64,000 nucleotides of DNA, taken from assembly GCF_033115175.1 (NCBI RefSeq), contig NC_084835.1:96998448-97062447 (forward strand). The letters are read 5' to 3'. Position numbers and translations under genes: made by a program. Within the stretch, counting starts at the first letter, position 1. Each line of letters starts with the position of its first letter. Positions 42,751 to 52,794 of this stretch are shown one piece after another. The notes under the pieces were generated by a model. That model saw only the letters and a list, made by a program, of their open reading frames with translations. It was not told the DNA's origin and did not search any database. The stretch is from Lepus europaeus. Its lineage: Eukaryota; Chordata; Mammalia; Lagomorpha; Leporidae.

Positions 42751-43510
42751 TTTATTTTTTAAAAATGGAAAAGTCAGCCCACAGAAAAGGAGAAATGATT
42801 TTCAAATCATGTATCTGAGAAGGGACTTACATGCAGACTATAAAATAACTCAATAATAAAAAGACAAACAACCCGGTTCTAATCTGGGCAAAGATGAGTT
42901 CACATCTCTCCAAGGAAGATACGGAGATGGCCAAGGAGTCTGTGAAACAATGCTTTGTGCCGTGAGTCATCAGGAAATGCCAATCAAAGCGACAATGAGT
43001 TACTACTTCAAGCCCACCAGACGGCTAGATTAAAAAAGCCAGATAACAGCAAGTGTTGGCAAGGATGTGGAGAAACCCAAACGTCACGTGCTGCTGGTGC
43101 AGTCATGTCAGAAAACAGTCTGGCAGTTCTTCCAGAGGTTAAACTGACCGTTCCACTCCTGGGTATATCCCCAAGAGACATGAAAACATACACGCACACA
43201 GGAGCTCGGGCAGGAACGTCTGCAGCAGCGCTGTTCGTAACAGGCAGAGGCAGAGAGCACCCAAACTCCCAGCCGCTGACGAATGGGGTTCCCACTGCCA
43301 CACATCCTCACAATGGCACATGTGCTCAGCCTGGCATAAATGGTGACCGTGGGTGACAATGATGTGTCAGCATCGCCCATTGCGACAAGGGTCCCGCACT
43401 CAGGTGGGGTGTGGGTGGCAGGAGAGGCCGCAGGGGAAGAAGGGAAGGAACGTGTAGGAAACCTGCACCTTCCCCTCAATCTCGCTGTGAACCCAAAATT
43501 GCTCTACAAA

Positions 43511-43904
43511 AGGGCAGTTTACCAGGTGTGCCGGGGAAGGGAGGAAGGGAGGAGTGGACGGTGATGCTCGCTACAGGGTGACTTACGTGGGATCTCGTGC
43601 GGTTGATGGCTTGCGGCTGAGACTGGGAAATCCGACTTTCTAGGAATGGCGTCTCGGGTGGGAACAAACGCGGGGCGCAGCACCGGTCTCGTTTGCTTCA
43701 GCTCCAGCGCCTTGGAGCCCAGGGTGTGACTTGAGGGGAACTAAGCTGGGTTTCTGCTGAGCTCCAGGCTGAAGTCGGTGGCCTAAGGAAGGCACAGGTG
43801 CAGACAGATGGACTCCCAAGTCTTGTGGGTGTCGGAAAGGGAATCTTCAATCTTAGGCACTCAAACTTGAAATTAACATACTCATCCTAATCAAGCTGCT
43901 TTTA
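43511..43904. other. Intergenic unique DNA between two L1 fragments
   Basis: Nothing recognised. Confidence 0.4.
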
Positions 43905-43940
43905 TTAAAAAAAATTGATACACACTACAACATGGATGAA

Positions 43941-44245
43941 TTTTTTTCAAGATTTATTTATTTGAAAGTTGGAGTTACAGAAAGAGAGAGAGAGAGATCC
44001 TCCATCCGCTGGTTCACTCCCCAAATGGCCACAACAGTCAAGGCTGGACCAGGCCGAAATCAGGATCCAAGAGCTTCCTTTGAGTCTCCTATGTGGGTGC
44101 AGGGGCCCAAACACTTGGGCCATCTTCTGCTGGTTTTCCCAGGCCATTAGCAGGGAGCTGAATTGGAAGTGGGGCCGCTGGGACTTGAACCGGCACCCAT
44201 ATGGGATGCCAACATCGCAGATTTTTACCCACAAAATGCCGGTCC
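43941..44245 (-). mobile_element. CSINE, antisense, in L1M
   Basis: From 'tttttttcaagatttatttatttg' to 'aaaatgccggtcc'. Perfect duplications caacatggatgaa at 43928-43940 and 44246-44258. Confidence 0.95.
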
Positions 44246-44456
44246 CAACATGGATGAACTTTAAAAACACAATGTGAAGTGAAAGATGTAAGCTGCCTTA
44301 TGCCTATTATGATTCCATTTTCAGGAATTATCTGGAATAAGGGAATCTATACATGGCCTTGGGATGGTGTAGAGGAGGCAGACTTCCCTTGGGGTGACAA
44401 CAACATACAGATGCTGACAGCGGTGACAGTCGCTTGCATCTGTAGCTATGTTTTAT

Positions 44457-44787
44457 GGCCGGCGCTGTGGCTCACTAGGCTAATCCTCCACCTGCAGCGC
44501 TGGCACACCGGGTTCTAGTCCTGGTCAGGGCGCCGGATTCTATCCAGGTTGCCCCTCTTCCAGGCCAGCTCTCTGCTGTGGCCTGGGAGTGCAGTGAAGG
44601 GTGGCCCAGGTCCTTGGGCCCTGCACCTGCATGGGTGACCAGGAGAAGCACCTGGCTCCTGGCTTCGGGTCGGCACAGCGCACCGGCTGTAGTGGCCATT
44701 TGGGGAATGAACCAACGGAAAAGGAAGACCTTTCTCTCTGTCTCTCTCTCTCACTGTCTAACTCTGCCTGTCAAAAAAAAAAAAAAA
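44457..44787 (+). mobile_element. CSINE of the 'ctcactaggctaatcc' class
   Basis: 'ggccggcgctgtggctcactaggctaatcc', internal 'gtcctggtcagggcgccgg', tail 'cctgtc' plus about 15 A. Confidence 0.93.
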
Positions 44788-44794
44788 TTGAACT

Positions 44795-45099
44795 GGGGCC
44801 GGCACCATGGCTCACTTGGTTAATCCTCTGCCTTTGGCGCTCGCATCCCATATGGGTGCCAGTTCTAGTCCTCTTCCAGTCCAGCTCTCTGCTGTGGGCA
44901 GTGGAGGATGGCCCAAGTGCTTGGGCCCCTGCACCCGCATGGGTGACCAGGAGGAAGCACCTGGCTCCTGGCTTTGGATCGGTGCAGCACCGGCCATGGT
45001 GGCCATTTGGTGAGTGAACTAACGGAAGGAAGACCTTTCTCTGTCTGTCTCTCTCACTGTCTAACTCTATCTGTCAAATAAATAAAATTAAATTAAAAA
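44795..45099 (+). mobile_element. CSINE of the 'ctcacttggttaatcc' class, adjacent to the previous one
   Basis: 'ggggccggcaccatggctcacttggttaatcc' to 'ctgtcaaataaataaaattaaattaaa'. Duplication aaattgaactg before (ending 44794) and after (45100-45110). Confidence 0.94.
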
Positions 45100-45354
45100 A
45101 AATTGAACTGCAAACTAAGTGGGCACATTGCATGCTTGTGAACCACATCTCAAAGCTGTTAAGAAACAGACATTAAATGCCCACCAACCTGATTGGATCT
45201 TCACACATGGAATTCACATGTTATCAGACTGTGGAATGTAAGATAATTTAAATATACTGTTTGAACAATTGAAAATAAATGTAGATTGTGAATTTGAGGG
45301 TTGTGTCAATACCTACATTTTTTTATTTTGATAATTACAAAATTACTAATGGGC

Positions 45355-45450
45355 GACCCTGTAAGATAGACGTTATTATTTTCCCATTTTATAAACGCAG
45401 AAACTGAGTCAGGGAGAAGCCAAGCCCAGGGTCACACAGCAGTCTAGGTG
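45355..45450 (-). mobile_element. MIR SINE, antisense
   Basis: 'gatagacgttattattttcccattttataaacgcagaaactgagtcaggg', then 'ccaagcccagggtcacacagcag', is reverse-complement MIR. Confidence 0.8.
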
Positions 45451-45489
45451 CCCATAGTCTGCATCTCCTTACTGTCCCTGGAACTCTCG

Positions 45490-45575
45490 TCTCTCCCTTT
45501 ATAGCACTTAGAATAATTTGAATTTTATATGTTCTTGTTCCACAATGAGCTCCTCGAGGGTGAACACAGGTCTTC
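45490..45575 (+). mobile_element. L2 LINE fragment, sense
   Basis: 'ctttatagcacttagaataatttgaattttatatg', then 'atgagctcctcgagggtgaacacagg', matches the L2 3' region ('tgtaagctccttgagggcaggga'). Confidence 0.6.
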
Positions 45576-45589
45576 TCATCATCACTTCT

Positions 45590-46258
45590 CTCTTTTTGTT
45601 TGTTTTTAAGATTATGTATCTGGGAAACCACGGCTGTGGTGCTGTGGCATAGCAGGTAAAGCTACCACCTACAGTGCCAGCATCCCATATGAGTGCCGGT
45701 TCCAGTCCGGGCTGCTCCACTTCCAATCCAGCTCCCTGCTAATGCACCTGGGAAAGCAGTAGAAGACGGCCCAAGTCCTTGGGCTCCTGCACCCACGTGG
45801 GAGACCTGGAAGAAGCTCCTGGCTCCAAGCTTCAGTCTGGCCCAGCCCTGGCCGCTGTGGCCATTTAGGAAGTGAAACAGCAGATGGAAGACCTCTCTCT
45901 CTTTCTCTCTCTCTCTATGTCTGTGCCTCTCCTTTGCATAACTCTTTCAAACACATAAACCTTTAAAAAAAAGATTATTTTAAGACTAAATTTATAAAGA
46001 GAAAGGAGAGGCAGAGAGAGAGAGATCTTCCATATGCTGGTTCACACCCCACATGTGCCAAAGCCAGGAGCCTGGAACTCCACCTGGGTCTCTTACATGG
46101 ATACAGGGACCCAAGCACTTGGGCCATCTTCTGCTTTCCTGGGTGCCTTGGCAGGGAGCTGGCTCAGAAGTGGAGCAGCCAAGTCTTGAACCGGTGCTCA
46201 TATAGGATATCGGTGTCATAGGCAGCAGCTTGACCCGCTGCACCACAGTTCTGGCCCC
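45590..46258 (-). mobile_element. CSINE, antisense, interrupted by a sense CSINE
   Basis: Tail piece 45590-45630 ('tctttttgtttgtttttaagatt') and body 45969-46258 ('agattattttaagactaaattt' to 'ctgcaccacagttctggcccc'). The outer duplication t.atcatcacttct is at 45576-45589 and 46259-46272. Confidence 0.85.
45631..45968 (+). mobile_element. CSINE nested in an antisense CSINE
   Basis: 'cggctgtggtgctgtggcatagcagg' to 'caaacacataaacctttaaaa'. It lies inside the outer duplication described for 45590-46258. Confidence 0.9.
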
Positions 46259-46296
46259 TTATCATCACTTCTTCATTTGAATGCATTTAAACAAAC

Positions 46297-46604
46297 AGGA
46301 GCCGCTGCTGTGGCACGGCCCGATAAACTGGCACTTGCGATGCTGGCATCCCACATGGGTGCAGTTAGAGTCCCAGTTGCTCCACTCACAATCCAGCTCT
46401 CTGCTAATTTGCCTGGGAAGGCAGCAGAAGATGGCCCAAGTGGCAGACCTGGGTGGAGTCTCTCCTTCTGGCTTCAGCCTGGTCCAGCTCCAGCTGTTGT
46501 GGGCAACTGGGAAGTGAATCAGCAAGTGAGATATCTCTCCTCTCAGTCTCACTGTGTCACTCTGCCTTTCAAATAAATAAATAAAAATCATTTTAAAAAA
46601 TAAA
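46297..46604 (+). mobile_element. CSINE, diverged
   Basis: 'aggagccgctgctgtggcacgg', 'cagctctctgctaatttgcctgggaaggcagcagaag', tail 'caaataaataaataaaaatc'. Confidence 0.9.
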
Positions 46605-46687
46605 TATGTATTGAGCCAGGCCTGTTTGCCAAAGAATCTGAGGATAGGTAGTACAGAGTTGGCTCCTAGGGGTTGCTCAGGTCTGTG

Positions 46688-46915
46688 GAGGGATGGAGGG
46701 ATGTTGAGGGTATGGATGGATAGATGTGAGGGTAGGTGGATGGTGAATGGATGGATGGATAGTGGATGGGTGTGAGGGTAGGTGGATGGTGGATGGTGGA
46801 TGGATGTGAAGGTGGACGGTGGATGGTGGAGGGTGGGTGCATGTGAGGGTGGGTGGATGTGAGGGTGGGTGGATGGATGTGAGGGTGGATGGTGGATGGT
46901 GGGTGGAATCTGGGT
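46688..46915 (+). repeat. (GGAT)-derived minisatellite, about 225 bases
   Basis: Imperfect higher-order repeats of 'gtgagggtaggtggatggtggatgg' type units. The strand is G-rich and almost free of C. Confidence 0.9.
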
Positions 46916-47039
46916 GCATGGAGGGCAGTTCTGCACCAAGGCTGGCTGGACCTGCCCAGGGCCACCATACCAGACTTCACCCTCCCCCCAGCTATGTCCC
47001 CTGCCTGTCCCCTAGCTAGACCCCTTCAGCCCCATCACC

Positions 47040-47200
47040 CCCTAAGATGCGCCTCCCTCTACATTCCTACTCTCGTCCTCTCTCGGGGCTGGCAGAATCA
47101 TTTTTCAAGACCCTACCAGGCCCCCTCTCCCAGGAAACCTTCCTAGCCTGTGTGGTCTGCTGCTTTCCTGCACTCCTCTTAATGTACAGTCTGGATGGAC
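47040..47200 (+). mobile_element. L2 LINE fragment, sense (probable)
   Basis: 'ggccccctctcccaggaaaccttcctagcctgtgtgg' matches the L2 'tcctccaggaagccttccctga' block. Confidence 0.55.
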
Positions 47201-47434
47201 ATCCCATTCCCGACAGACACTGCGGAGACCAGAAGGGGAGGGCAGGAGCTCCAGCGCCTCTTCTGTCCCAGGGGGCTGGTCTGCAGCACGCAAGGGAGAA
47301 AGCCACCTCGTGGGCCACGTGGGTTGCAGTCACGGCCTCGCTCTCCCTTGACAGCAAGGGAGGCCTCAGGTGAAGCCCTCGCGGGAGGCCCTGGCAGAAG
47401 AGAGGCCTCGGCCGTGCCAGCCCCACAGGGACTG

Positions 47435-47480
47435 CCAGGACCCACCCTGGGGGAGGGGCCAGGACCCACCCTGGGGGAGG
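47435..47480 (+). repeat. Exact tandem duplication of about 23 bases
   Basis: ccaggacccaccctggggga occurs at 47435 and again at 47459 with nearly identical continuation. No gene context is identified. Confidence 0.9.
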
Positions 47481-50042
47481 CCAGACCGAAGCCTGACCCT
47501 CGGGCCAGGCCGGGGGCAGGGCAGGGGAGGACGCAGGTGGGCGGGCGTGATGCGGGTGCCGCCCTCCCCTCCCAGGCCCTGCCAGCAGCCCCCAGGCAGG
47601 CTGGAGGCCTGTTTGCCTTGGCCGCTGGCCAGGGCCGCCCCGCCAGTGAGTAATGTGTGCGGACCGCCTGGCTCCAGTTCAAGGGAAGCGGCTGGAGGAG
47701 GCCTCCTCGCCCAGGCTGCGCAGGGCCCGGTTCCGGGGGTGGTGGCTTCCCAGAAAGCGCCCGCCAGGCTGCCTCGGGGCCACGGGCTGCTGCTGCCCCC
47801 CTTCCCCCTCCCCCCTGCCCCCTGTGCCTCCTCCCCTTCCTCCTCCTCCTCCTCCTTCAGGACCCAGGATCAGCAGCTCTGGAGTTCCCAGGAAAAGATC
47901 TGCCAGCGTGGCCAGGACCCAAGGAGAAGGAAGGTTCCAGAGCCCCCGCCACCACCCTGTCTTCCACACAGCGCTGTTCTGCAGCCTACGCGTTCTGGGT
48001 GCCCAGCTCTCAGACAGGGCCTGCAGGCTGGGGGGCTCTGGCCAGTGGCACAAGCACTGGGAGGGGCTCCCAGCTCCCCTGCCCACGACCCAGGGCTCCT
48101 GGTGAGGTCATCGCGGTCCAGAGAACGGGGGCGGCTTGTCTAAGCCACACGGTGACTTCACTGCGGCCCGGTGACAGCCGGGGCTGCCTGTCCCCTGACG
48201 TTCAGACAGCAGGCCCCTTTTGAAAACTGCACGACCCCTATGATGGAGAGATGCCCAGGGCCTCCCAAAACTTCCCCTGCTGAGTGGTCTCTGCCTACTG
48301 AGCCCTTGGCTGCCGCCCCCCGCCCCAGGTCACAGGGGACCCCATGGTCATCAACACCATTGGAAGGCACAGAGCATTCCGAGTGCTCCTGTCCCCATGG
48401 GCATGGCTTTGCCACCCTCTGCCCCCACGCTGCCCCTCCGAGTCTCTGTCTAGGGGTCCGTCTTCCTTGTTACAAACAACAGAGAATTATTCTGGCTGAG
48501 TTAAGCATAAAAGGATAGTCATGAGGGAGTCCTGGATGGGCCACAGAATCAACAGCAGGCCGGGGAACTGCTCCACGCGAGCGTGGCTGCCAAAACCACA
48601 CCCCCGCCCTGGGCTCCTGAGAACCACGCTGGCTCCGCCGCGGAGCCCCGGCCCGCTCTCCCCTGCCCCGCTGACATCAGCACTGGACACCAGACACCCT
48701 GCGGGTGGCTCCGCGGTCCCGGCTGTCCCCCCAGACACAGGATGTGGCCGCTGCCCACCGCTGGAATGGTCCATCTGCCGCCTCACTGCTCTCCGGTTCC
48801 TGACCCCAGCACCAGAGTGGAGGCGGTCGGGCAGTCCTGGGCTCCCCAGGGAAACTAGGAAAGCAGGTATCTCGCTCTCTATCCTCTCAGCAAGATTCAG
48901 GGGGAGGAGAACTCTCCAAGTGAGGTAGGGAGCAGGCAGACGACAGCACATCAACCAGAACGAAGTCCCCCCGCCCCGAAATCCTGGCCTGGGCCGCCCT
49001 AGTGCCCACAAACGCCCTGCTGAAAGCTCTTTGAGCTTGGTGTGCAATTGCATTATTTAAGTAAGATTCTTAGCCCAGAGACTGGCACACAGCAGGTGCG
49101 CGAAGTTAAATTCTCTTCCAGGAGGAGGATGCTGTGGGTCGAGCCAGGGCACAGGACTTGCACTGGGCCAGTTTTGTTGGTGGCAGGATCTGGCGCGAGT
49201 CACCCAACTCCTCTCCCGGCTTTCCCACGGCAGGCGAGGACGCGGTGAGCAGCAAGTGTCACCAAAGCTGCCATAGGGTGTGATACGTCCCAACAGGAGA
49301 GATGAGAAGCTCCTAGGAGGAACGGACATTCGAGACGGACATTGATAGTGGAGACAGATTTCATCAGAACGGGAGCAATGCGTGCTGGGCCGGGGGCCAG
49401 TGCCGTGGTGTGGACATGTGAACATGCTTGTTTTTTTTTTTTTTTTTTCCATGCAAAGTAACTCGGAGCTGAGTATGGCCCAGCGTCTTCTGCCATACCC
49501 AGGAGTGCGGGTCAGCAAGGGAACTGCACGGGTGCCCAGGGGATGGCAGGAGGCCTGGAGATTGCTGACGTCAGGAGTGGCCAAGCTGGGGCAGGAGCAG
49601 GGGAACAAACCCCGCTGGATAATCTGAAATTTCCAGCCCAGGGAAAACCACAGCGGGGGAGGGCAGGAAGGAGGATGAACGCTTCGGGGCAGGTGGATGT
49701 GCAGGTGCCGGACTCGGTGTTCAGGATCCCATCACACACTGGGACACAGCCATGCAGAAAGCAACAGCGTGGACGCTCCCTTTGTCGGGGGTCTCTGCGT
49801 GGGTTGAGGCACCCACCAGCAGGAAGTGAATCCCCAAGGGGAAAGCTCTGGCGCCAGCAGGTGGCCCTGCGAGGGTCTAGTTTGCAGCCAGCACTCTGCG
49901 GGACTGGGGCCGGGTGGAATCGCTCAAGACAACAGAGCTGGAGCGGAAGCTGCCTGTGGCCCAGCTTCCCTTTCTTTTTAGCATGAAGTCCTGGGTCCTG
50001 CTTAGGAGAAGCTATGGGAGGCAGAGAGGCGGGGCAGGATTT
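47481..50042. other. Intergenic GC-rich DNA, no gene recognised
   Basis: About 2.5 kb with several chance frames on both strands, the longest 257 codons. None has a recognised domain or convincing splice boundaries. It holds an isolated T18 run at 49432-49449, and a 'tcctcctcctcctcc' patch near 47840. Could host an unannotated non-coding transcript; the sequence does not settle it. Confidence 0.4.
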
Positions 50043-50355
50043 CTTAAGATTGATTTATTTATTTGAAAGGCAGAGTTACAGAGAAAGAGAAAGACAGAGA
50101 GAGAGGTCCTCCCTCTGCAGGCTTACTCCCCAAATGGCTGGAGCTGGGCTGGTCCGAAGCCAGGAGCCAGGAGCTTCCTCCAGGTCTCCCATGGGGGTGC
50201 AGGGGCCCAAGGATTTCAGCCATCTCCCACTGTTTTCCCAGGCTCATTAGCAGGGAGCTAGATCAGAAGAGGAGAAGCCAGGACTCAAACTGGTGCCCAC
50301 ATGGGATGCCATTGCAGCAGGTGGAGGTTAACCCACTACGCCACAATGCTGGCCT
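50043..50355 (-). mobile_element. CSINE, antisense
   Basis: From 'taagattgatttatttatttgaaagg' to 'ctacgccacaatgctggcc'. Confidence 0.93.
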
Positions 50356-50370
50356 CAGTGTCAATTGTAT

Positions 50371-50446
50371 TTAAAGATAATCAAGTCTCTCTCTCTCTTC
50401 CTCTCTCTCTCTCCATTTCCAATAAACGTAATAAAATAAAATTTTT
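50371..50446 (+). mobile_element. CSINE 3' tail, 5'-truncated (probable)
   Basis: Only the CT tract and 'aataaacgtaataaaataaaattttt' tail are present, with no head or body. Confidence 0.5.
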
Positions 50447-50458
50447 AAAATGTTTTAA

Positions 50459-50784
50459 GGGGCCGGCACCCTGGCACAGTAGGTTAATTCTCTGCTTGCG
50501 GTGCCAGCATCCCATATGGGCGCCGGTTCTAGTCCCAATTGCTCCTCTTCCAATCCAGCTCTCTGCTGTGGCCTGGGAAAGCAGTAGAAGATGGCCCAGG
50601 TCCTTGGGCCCCTACACCCACATTGAAGACCAGGAAGAAGCACCTGGCTCCTGGCTTTGGATTGACAAAGCTACGGTCATTGCGGCCATTGGGGAGTGAA
50701 CCAATGGACGGAAGACCTTTCTCTCTGTCTCTCCCTCTCACTGTCTGTAACTCTACCTCTCAAATAAATAAATAAAATTTTTAA
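50459..50784 (+). mobile_element. CSINE, full length
   Basis: 'ggggccggcaccctggcacagtagg', B box ggttctagtcc, tail 'caaataaataaataaaattttt'. Duplications aaaatgttttaa at 50447-50458 and 50785-50796. Confidence 0.95.
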
Positions 50785-50801
50785 AAAATGTTTTAAAAGG
50801 T

Positions 50802-51057
50802 TGGGGCTGACACCGTGGCACAGCAGGCTAAGCCATCTGTTACTGGCAATGTCAGCGTCCCATAACCAAGTGCAGATTCCAGTCCCAGCTGCTCCACTTC
50901 CGGTCCAGCTCCCTGCTAATGCACCTGGGAAAGCAGCAAGGGGTTGGGTCCCTGCACCCATGTGGGAGACCCAGATGGAGTTCTTGATTCCTGGCTTTGG
51001 CCTGGCCCAGCCCTTGCTGTTGCAGCCGTTTGGGGAATGAGCCAGCAGACGGAAGAG

Positions 51058-51088
<31 letters not shown>

Positions 51089-51165
51089 CCTCCCTCCCTC
51101 CCTCCCTCTCTCTTTCTCTCTCCTTTCTCTCTCTGACTTTCAAATAAATGAATCTTTAGAAGAAA
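50802..51165 (+). mobile_element. CSINE with CT/CCCT tract
   Basis: 'ggggctgacaccgtggcacagcaggc' to 'caaataaatgaatctttag'. The tract includes (CT)15 and (CCCT)6 (51058-51106). Confidence 0.93.
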
Positions 51166-51169
51166 ACAA

Positions 51170-51494
51170 GTGAATGTGTGGCATAGCAGTTAAGATGCTG
51201 CATGGGGTGCCTGTCTTCCATATCAGGGTACCTGGGTTTGAGTCCTGGTTCTGCTTCTGATCCAGCTTCCTGTTAATGTGCACCTGGAAGGCAGCAGGTG
51301 GACGCTTAAGTACTTGGACCCCTGTCACCCACATGGGAGACCTGGATGGAGATCCTGGCGACTGACTTTGTCCTGGCCCAGACTTGGCTGTTTTGACCAT
51401 CTGGGGGAGTGAACCAGAAAACAAGGTTTCTCTGTGTGTGTCCCTCTTTCTCTCTTTCACTCTGCCTTTCAAATAAATAAATCTTTAAAAGAGA
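51170..51494 (+). mobile_element. CSINE, older subfamily
   Basis: 'gaatgtgtggcatagcagttaagatgctgc', 'ggtttgagtcctggttctgcttctgatccagcttcctg', tail 'caaataaataaatctttaaaag'. Confidence 0.9.
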
Positions 51495-51738
51495 GAGAGA
51501 AGGCATAGGTAAAGGGCACAGATAAGAAAGCCACAAAAGAACTACAAACACGAAAAAAAACGTGCACATGAAAATCAGGAGTAGCCGAGCACTCGGGGTT
51601 CCCACTGGACCGCTGTGAGGACAGGCTAGAAAACCCAGTGGTAGTGTCACAGCAGCTCAGATAGTCATTCAACAAGCCTTCCTCCAGCTTTTACTACACG
51701 GCAGGCACCTAGGTATGAATAAAAAGAATCTGAAATGG
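51495..51738. other. Gap between CSINEs: possible L1 and L2 scraps
   Basis: 'ccacaaaagaactacaaacacg' is L1-like. 'tcattcaacaagccttcctcc' with 'cacggcaggcacctagg' is L2-like. Too short to classify firmly. Confidence 0.35.
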
Positions 51739-52076
51739 GAGCAGTCTTGCCCAGCGGTTAGACCCCCAGGTCCTACCTCAGAGCGGCTCAGTTTCATCCC
51801 CAGCTCCAGCTGCTCACTCCAATTTCCCACCAGCGCAGTCCCTGGGGGGCAGGGGTGATGGCTCAGGTAATTGGCTCTTGCCACCCACATGAGATGCCTG
51901 GACTGAGTTTCCAACTCAGGCTTCAACTGGCCCAACCCTGGCTGCTGTAGGCTTTTTTGAGGAGTGAATGAGCTTATGAGAGCGCTCTCTCTCTCTCTGT
52001 CTCTTTGTCTCTCTCTGTCTCTGTCTCTCTCTCTCCCCCTCAGCCTCTGAAATAAATAATTAAAAATCTTTTTTTA
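51739..52076 (+). mobile_element. CSINE, older subfamily
   Basis: 'gggagcagtcttgcccagcggttagacc', 'gatggctcaggtaattggctcttgccacccac', long CT/CTGT tract, tail 'aaataaataattaaaaatc'. Confidence 0.88.
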
Positions 52077-52077
52077 A

Positions 52078-52332
52078 GGGCCAGCGCTGTGGCATAGTGG
52101 GTAAAGCTGCTGCCTGCAGTGCCAGCATCCCATATGGGCACAGGTTTGAGTCCCAGCTGCTCCACTTCCGATCCTACTCTCTGCTGTGGCCTGGGAAAGC
52201 AGTAGAAGATGGCCCAAGTCCTTGGGGCCCCACACCTGCATGGGAGACCTAGAAAAAGCTCCTTGCTCCTGGCATTAAATCAGCCCAGCTATAGCTGTGT
52301 GCCATCTAGGGAGTGAACCAGTGAATGGAAGA

Positions 52333-52373
<41 letters not shown>

Positions 52374-52445
52374 CTGCCTCTGCCTCTCTGTAACTCTGCC
52401 TTTCAAATACAAAAGAAAATAAATCTTTCTTAAAAAATACTTTTT
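52078..52445 (+). mobile_element. CSINE, full length
   Basis: 'agggccagcgctgtggcatagtgggtaaagc', 'aagcagtagaagatggcccaagtccttgg', (CT)n then (CTCTGC)n tract, A-rich tail. Confidence 0.93.
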
Positions 52446-52459
52446 AAAGAGACTGAAAT

Positions 52460-52725
52460 CGGAGCAGGTACTTGGTGCAGCAATGACACATATCAATCAT
52501 ATCCCATATCACAGCACCTGCTTCAAGTCCTGGTTCCTCTAGCTATACCCCTTTCCATCCAGCTTCCTGTTGGTGCACACCCTGGGAGGCAACAGGTGAT
52601 GGCTCCGGTACCTGGGTCCCTGCCGCGCATACAGAAGTCCTGGATGGAGTTCCTGGGCCCCAGCATCAGCCCGGGCCAGCCTTTACTGTGGCAAGTATCC
52701 GGATGGAAGCTTGTGTGCTCTCTTG

Positions 52726-52761
<36 letters not shown>

Positions 52762-52794
52762 TAAATAAAGTGAAAATAATTAATTTTTTTTAAA
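52460..52794 (+). mobile_element. CSINE, older subfamily
   Basis: 'cggagcaggtacttggtgcagc', 'gtgcacaccctgggaggcaacaggtgatggctc', CT tract, 'ttaaataaagtgaaaataatt' tail. Duplication agagactgaaat / agagcctgaaat flanks it. Confidence 0.9.

Larger units (their letters stand above)
39655..43510 (+). mobile_element. Ancient L1M element (ORF2 3' part plus 3' UTR), split by seven CSINEs
   Basis: L1 segments read in order on the + strand: 39655-40219, 40568-40612, 40907-40930, 41222-41268, 41624-41764, 42084-42134, about 42460-42471, and 42751-43510. Landmarks include 'gataaactgaacaaaagg', 'tttggaggactcactcc', 'ggatgccaagaccatctgatagggaaag', 'ttaaagacctaaatgtaag', 'aaacataggggcaatgctg', 'aagacaaacaacccgg', 'gaaatgccaatcaaagc', 'acagtctggcagttcttcc' and 'ccttcccctcaatctcgctg'. 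This is the reverse-transcriptase ORF C-terminal half and UTR of one old element. No open frame remains. About 1.6 kb of L1 is present. Confidence 0.9.
43905..45170 (+). mobile_element. Second ancient L1M 3' UTR fragment, split by three CSINEs
   Basis: 43905-43940 and 44246-44456 carry 'ttgatacacactacaacatggatgaa', 'aactttaaaaacacaatgtgaagtgaaag' and 'tatgattccattttcagg'. 45100-45170 is a probable continuation ('ttgaactgcaaactaagtggg'). Typical of an old L1 3' UTR. Confidence 0.75.

Noticed and set aside
46265..46939. 224-codon minus-strand frame rich in His-Pro-Ser
   Set aside because: Translation of the GGAT minisatellite plus an adjacent CSINE.
49386..49450. CSINE head ('gggggccagtgccgtggtg') followed by a T18 run
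   Set aside because: Only about 18 bases resemble the head, with no body on either strand, and the T run is the wrong polarity for a sense tail.
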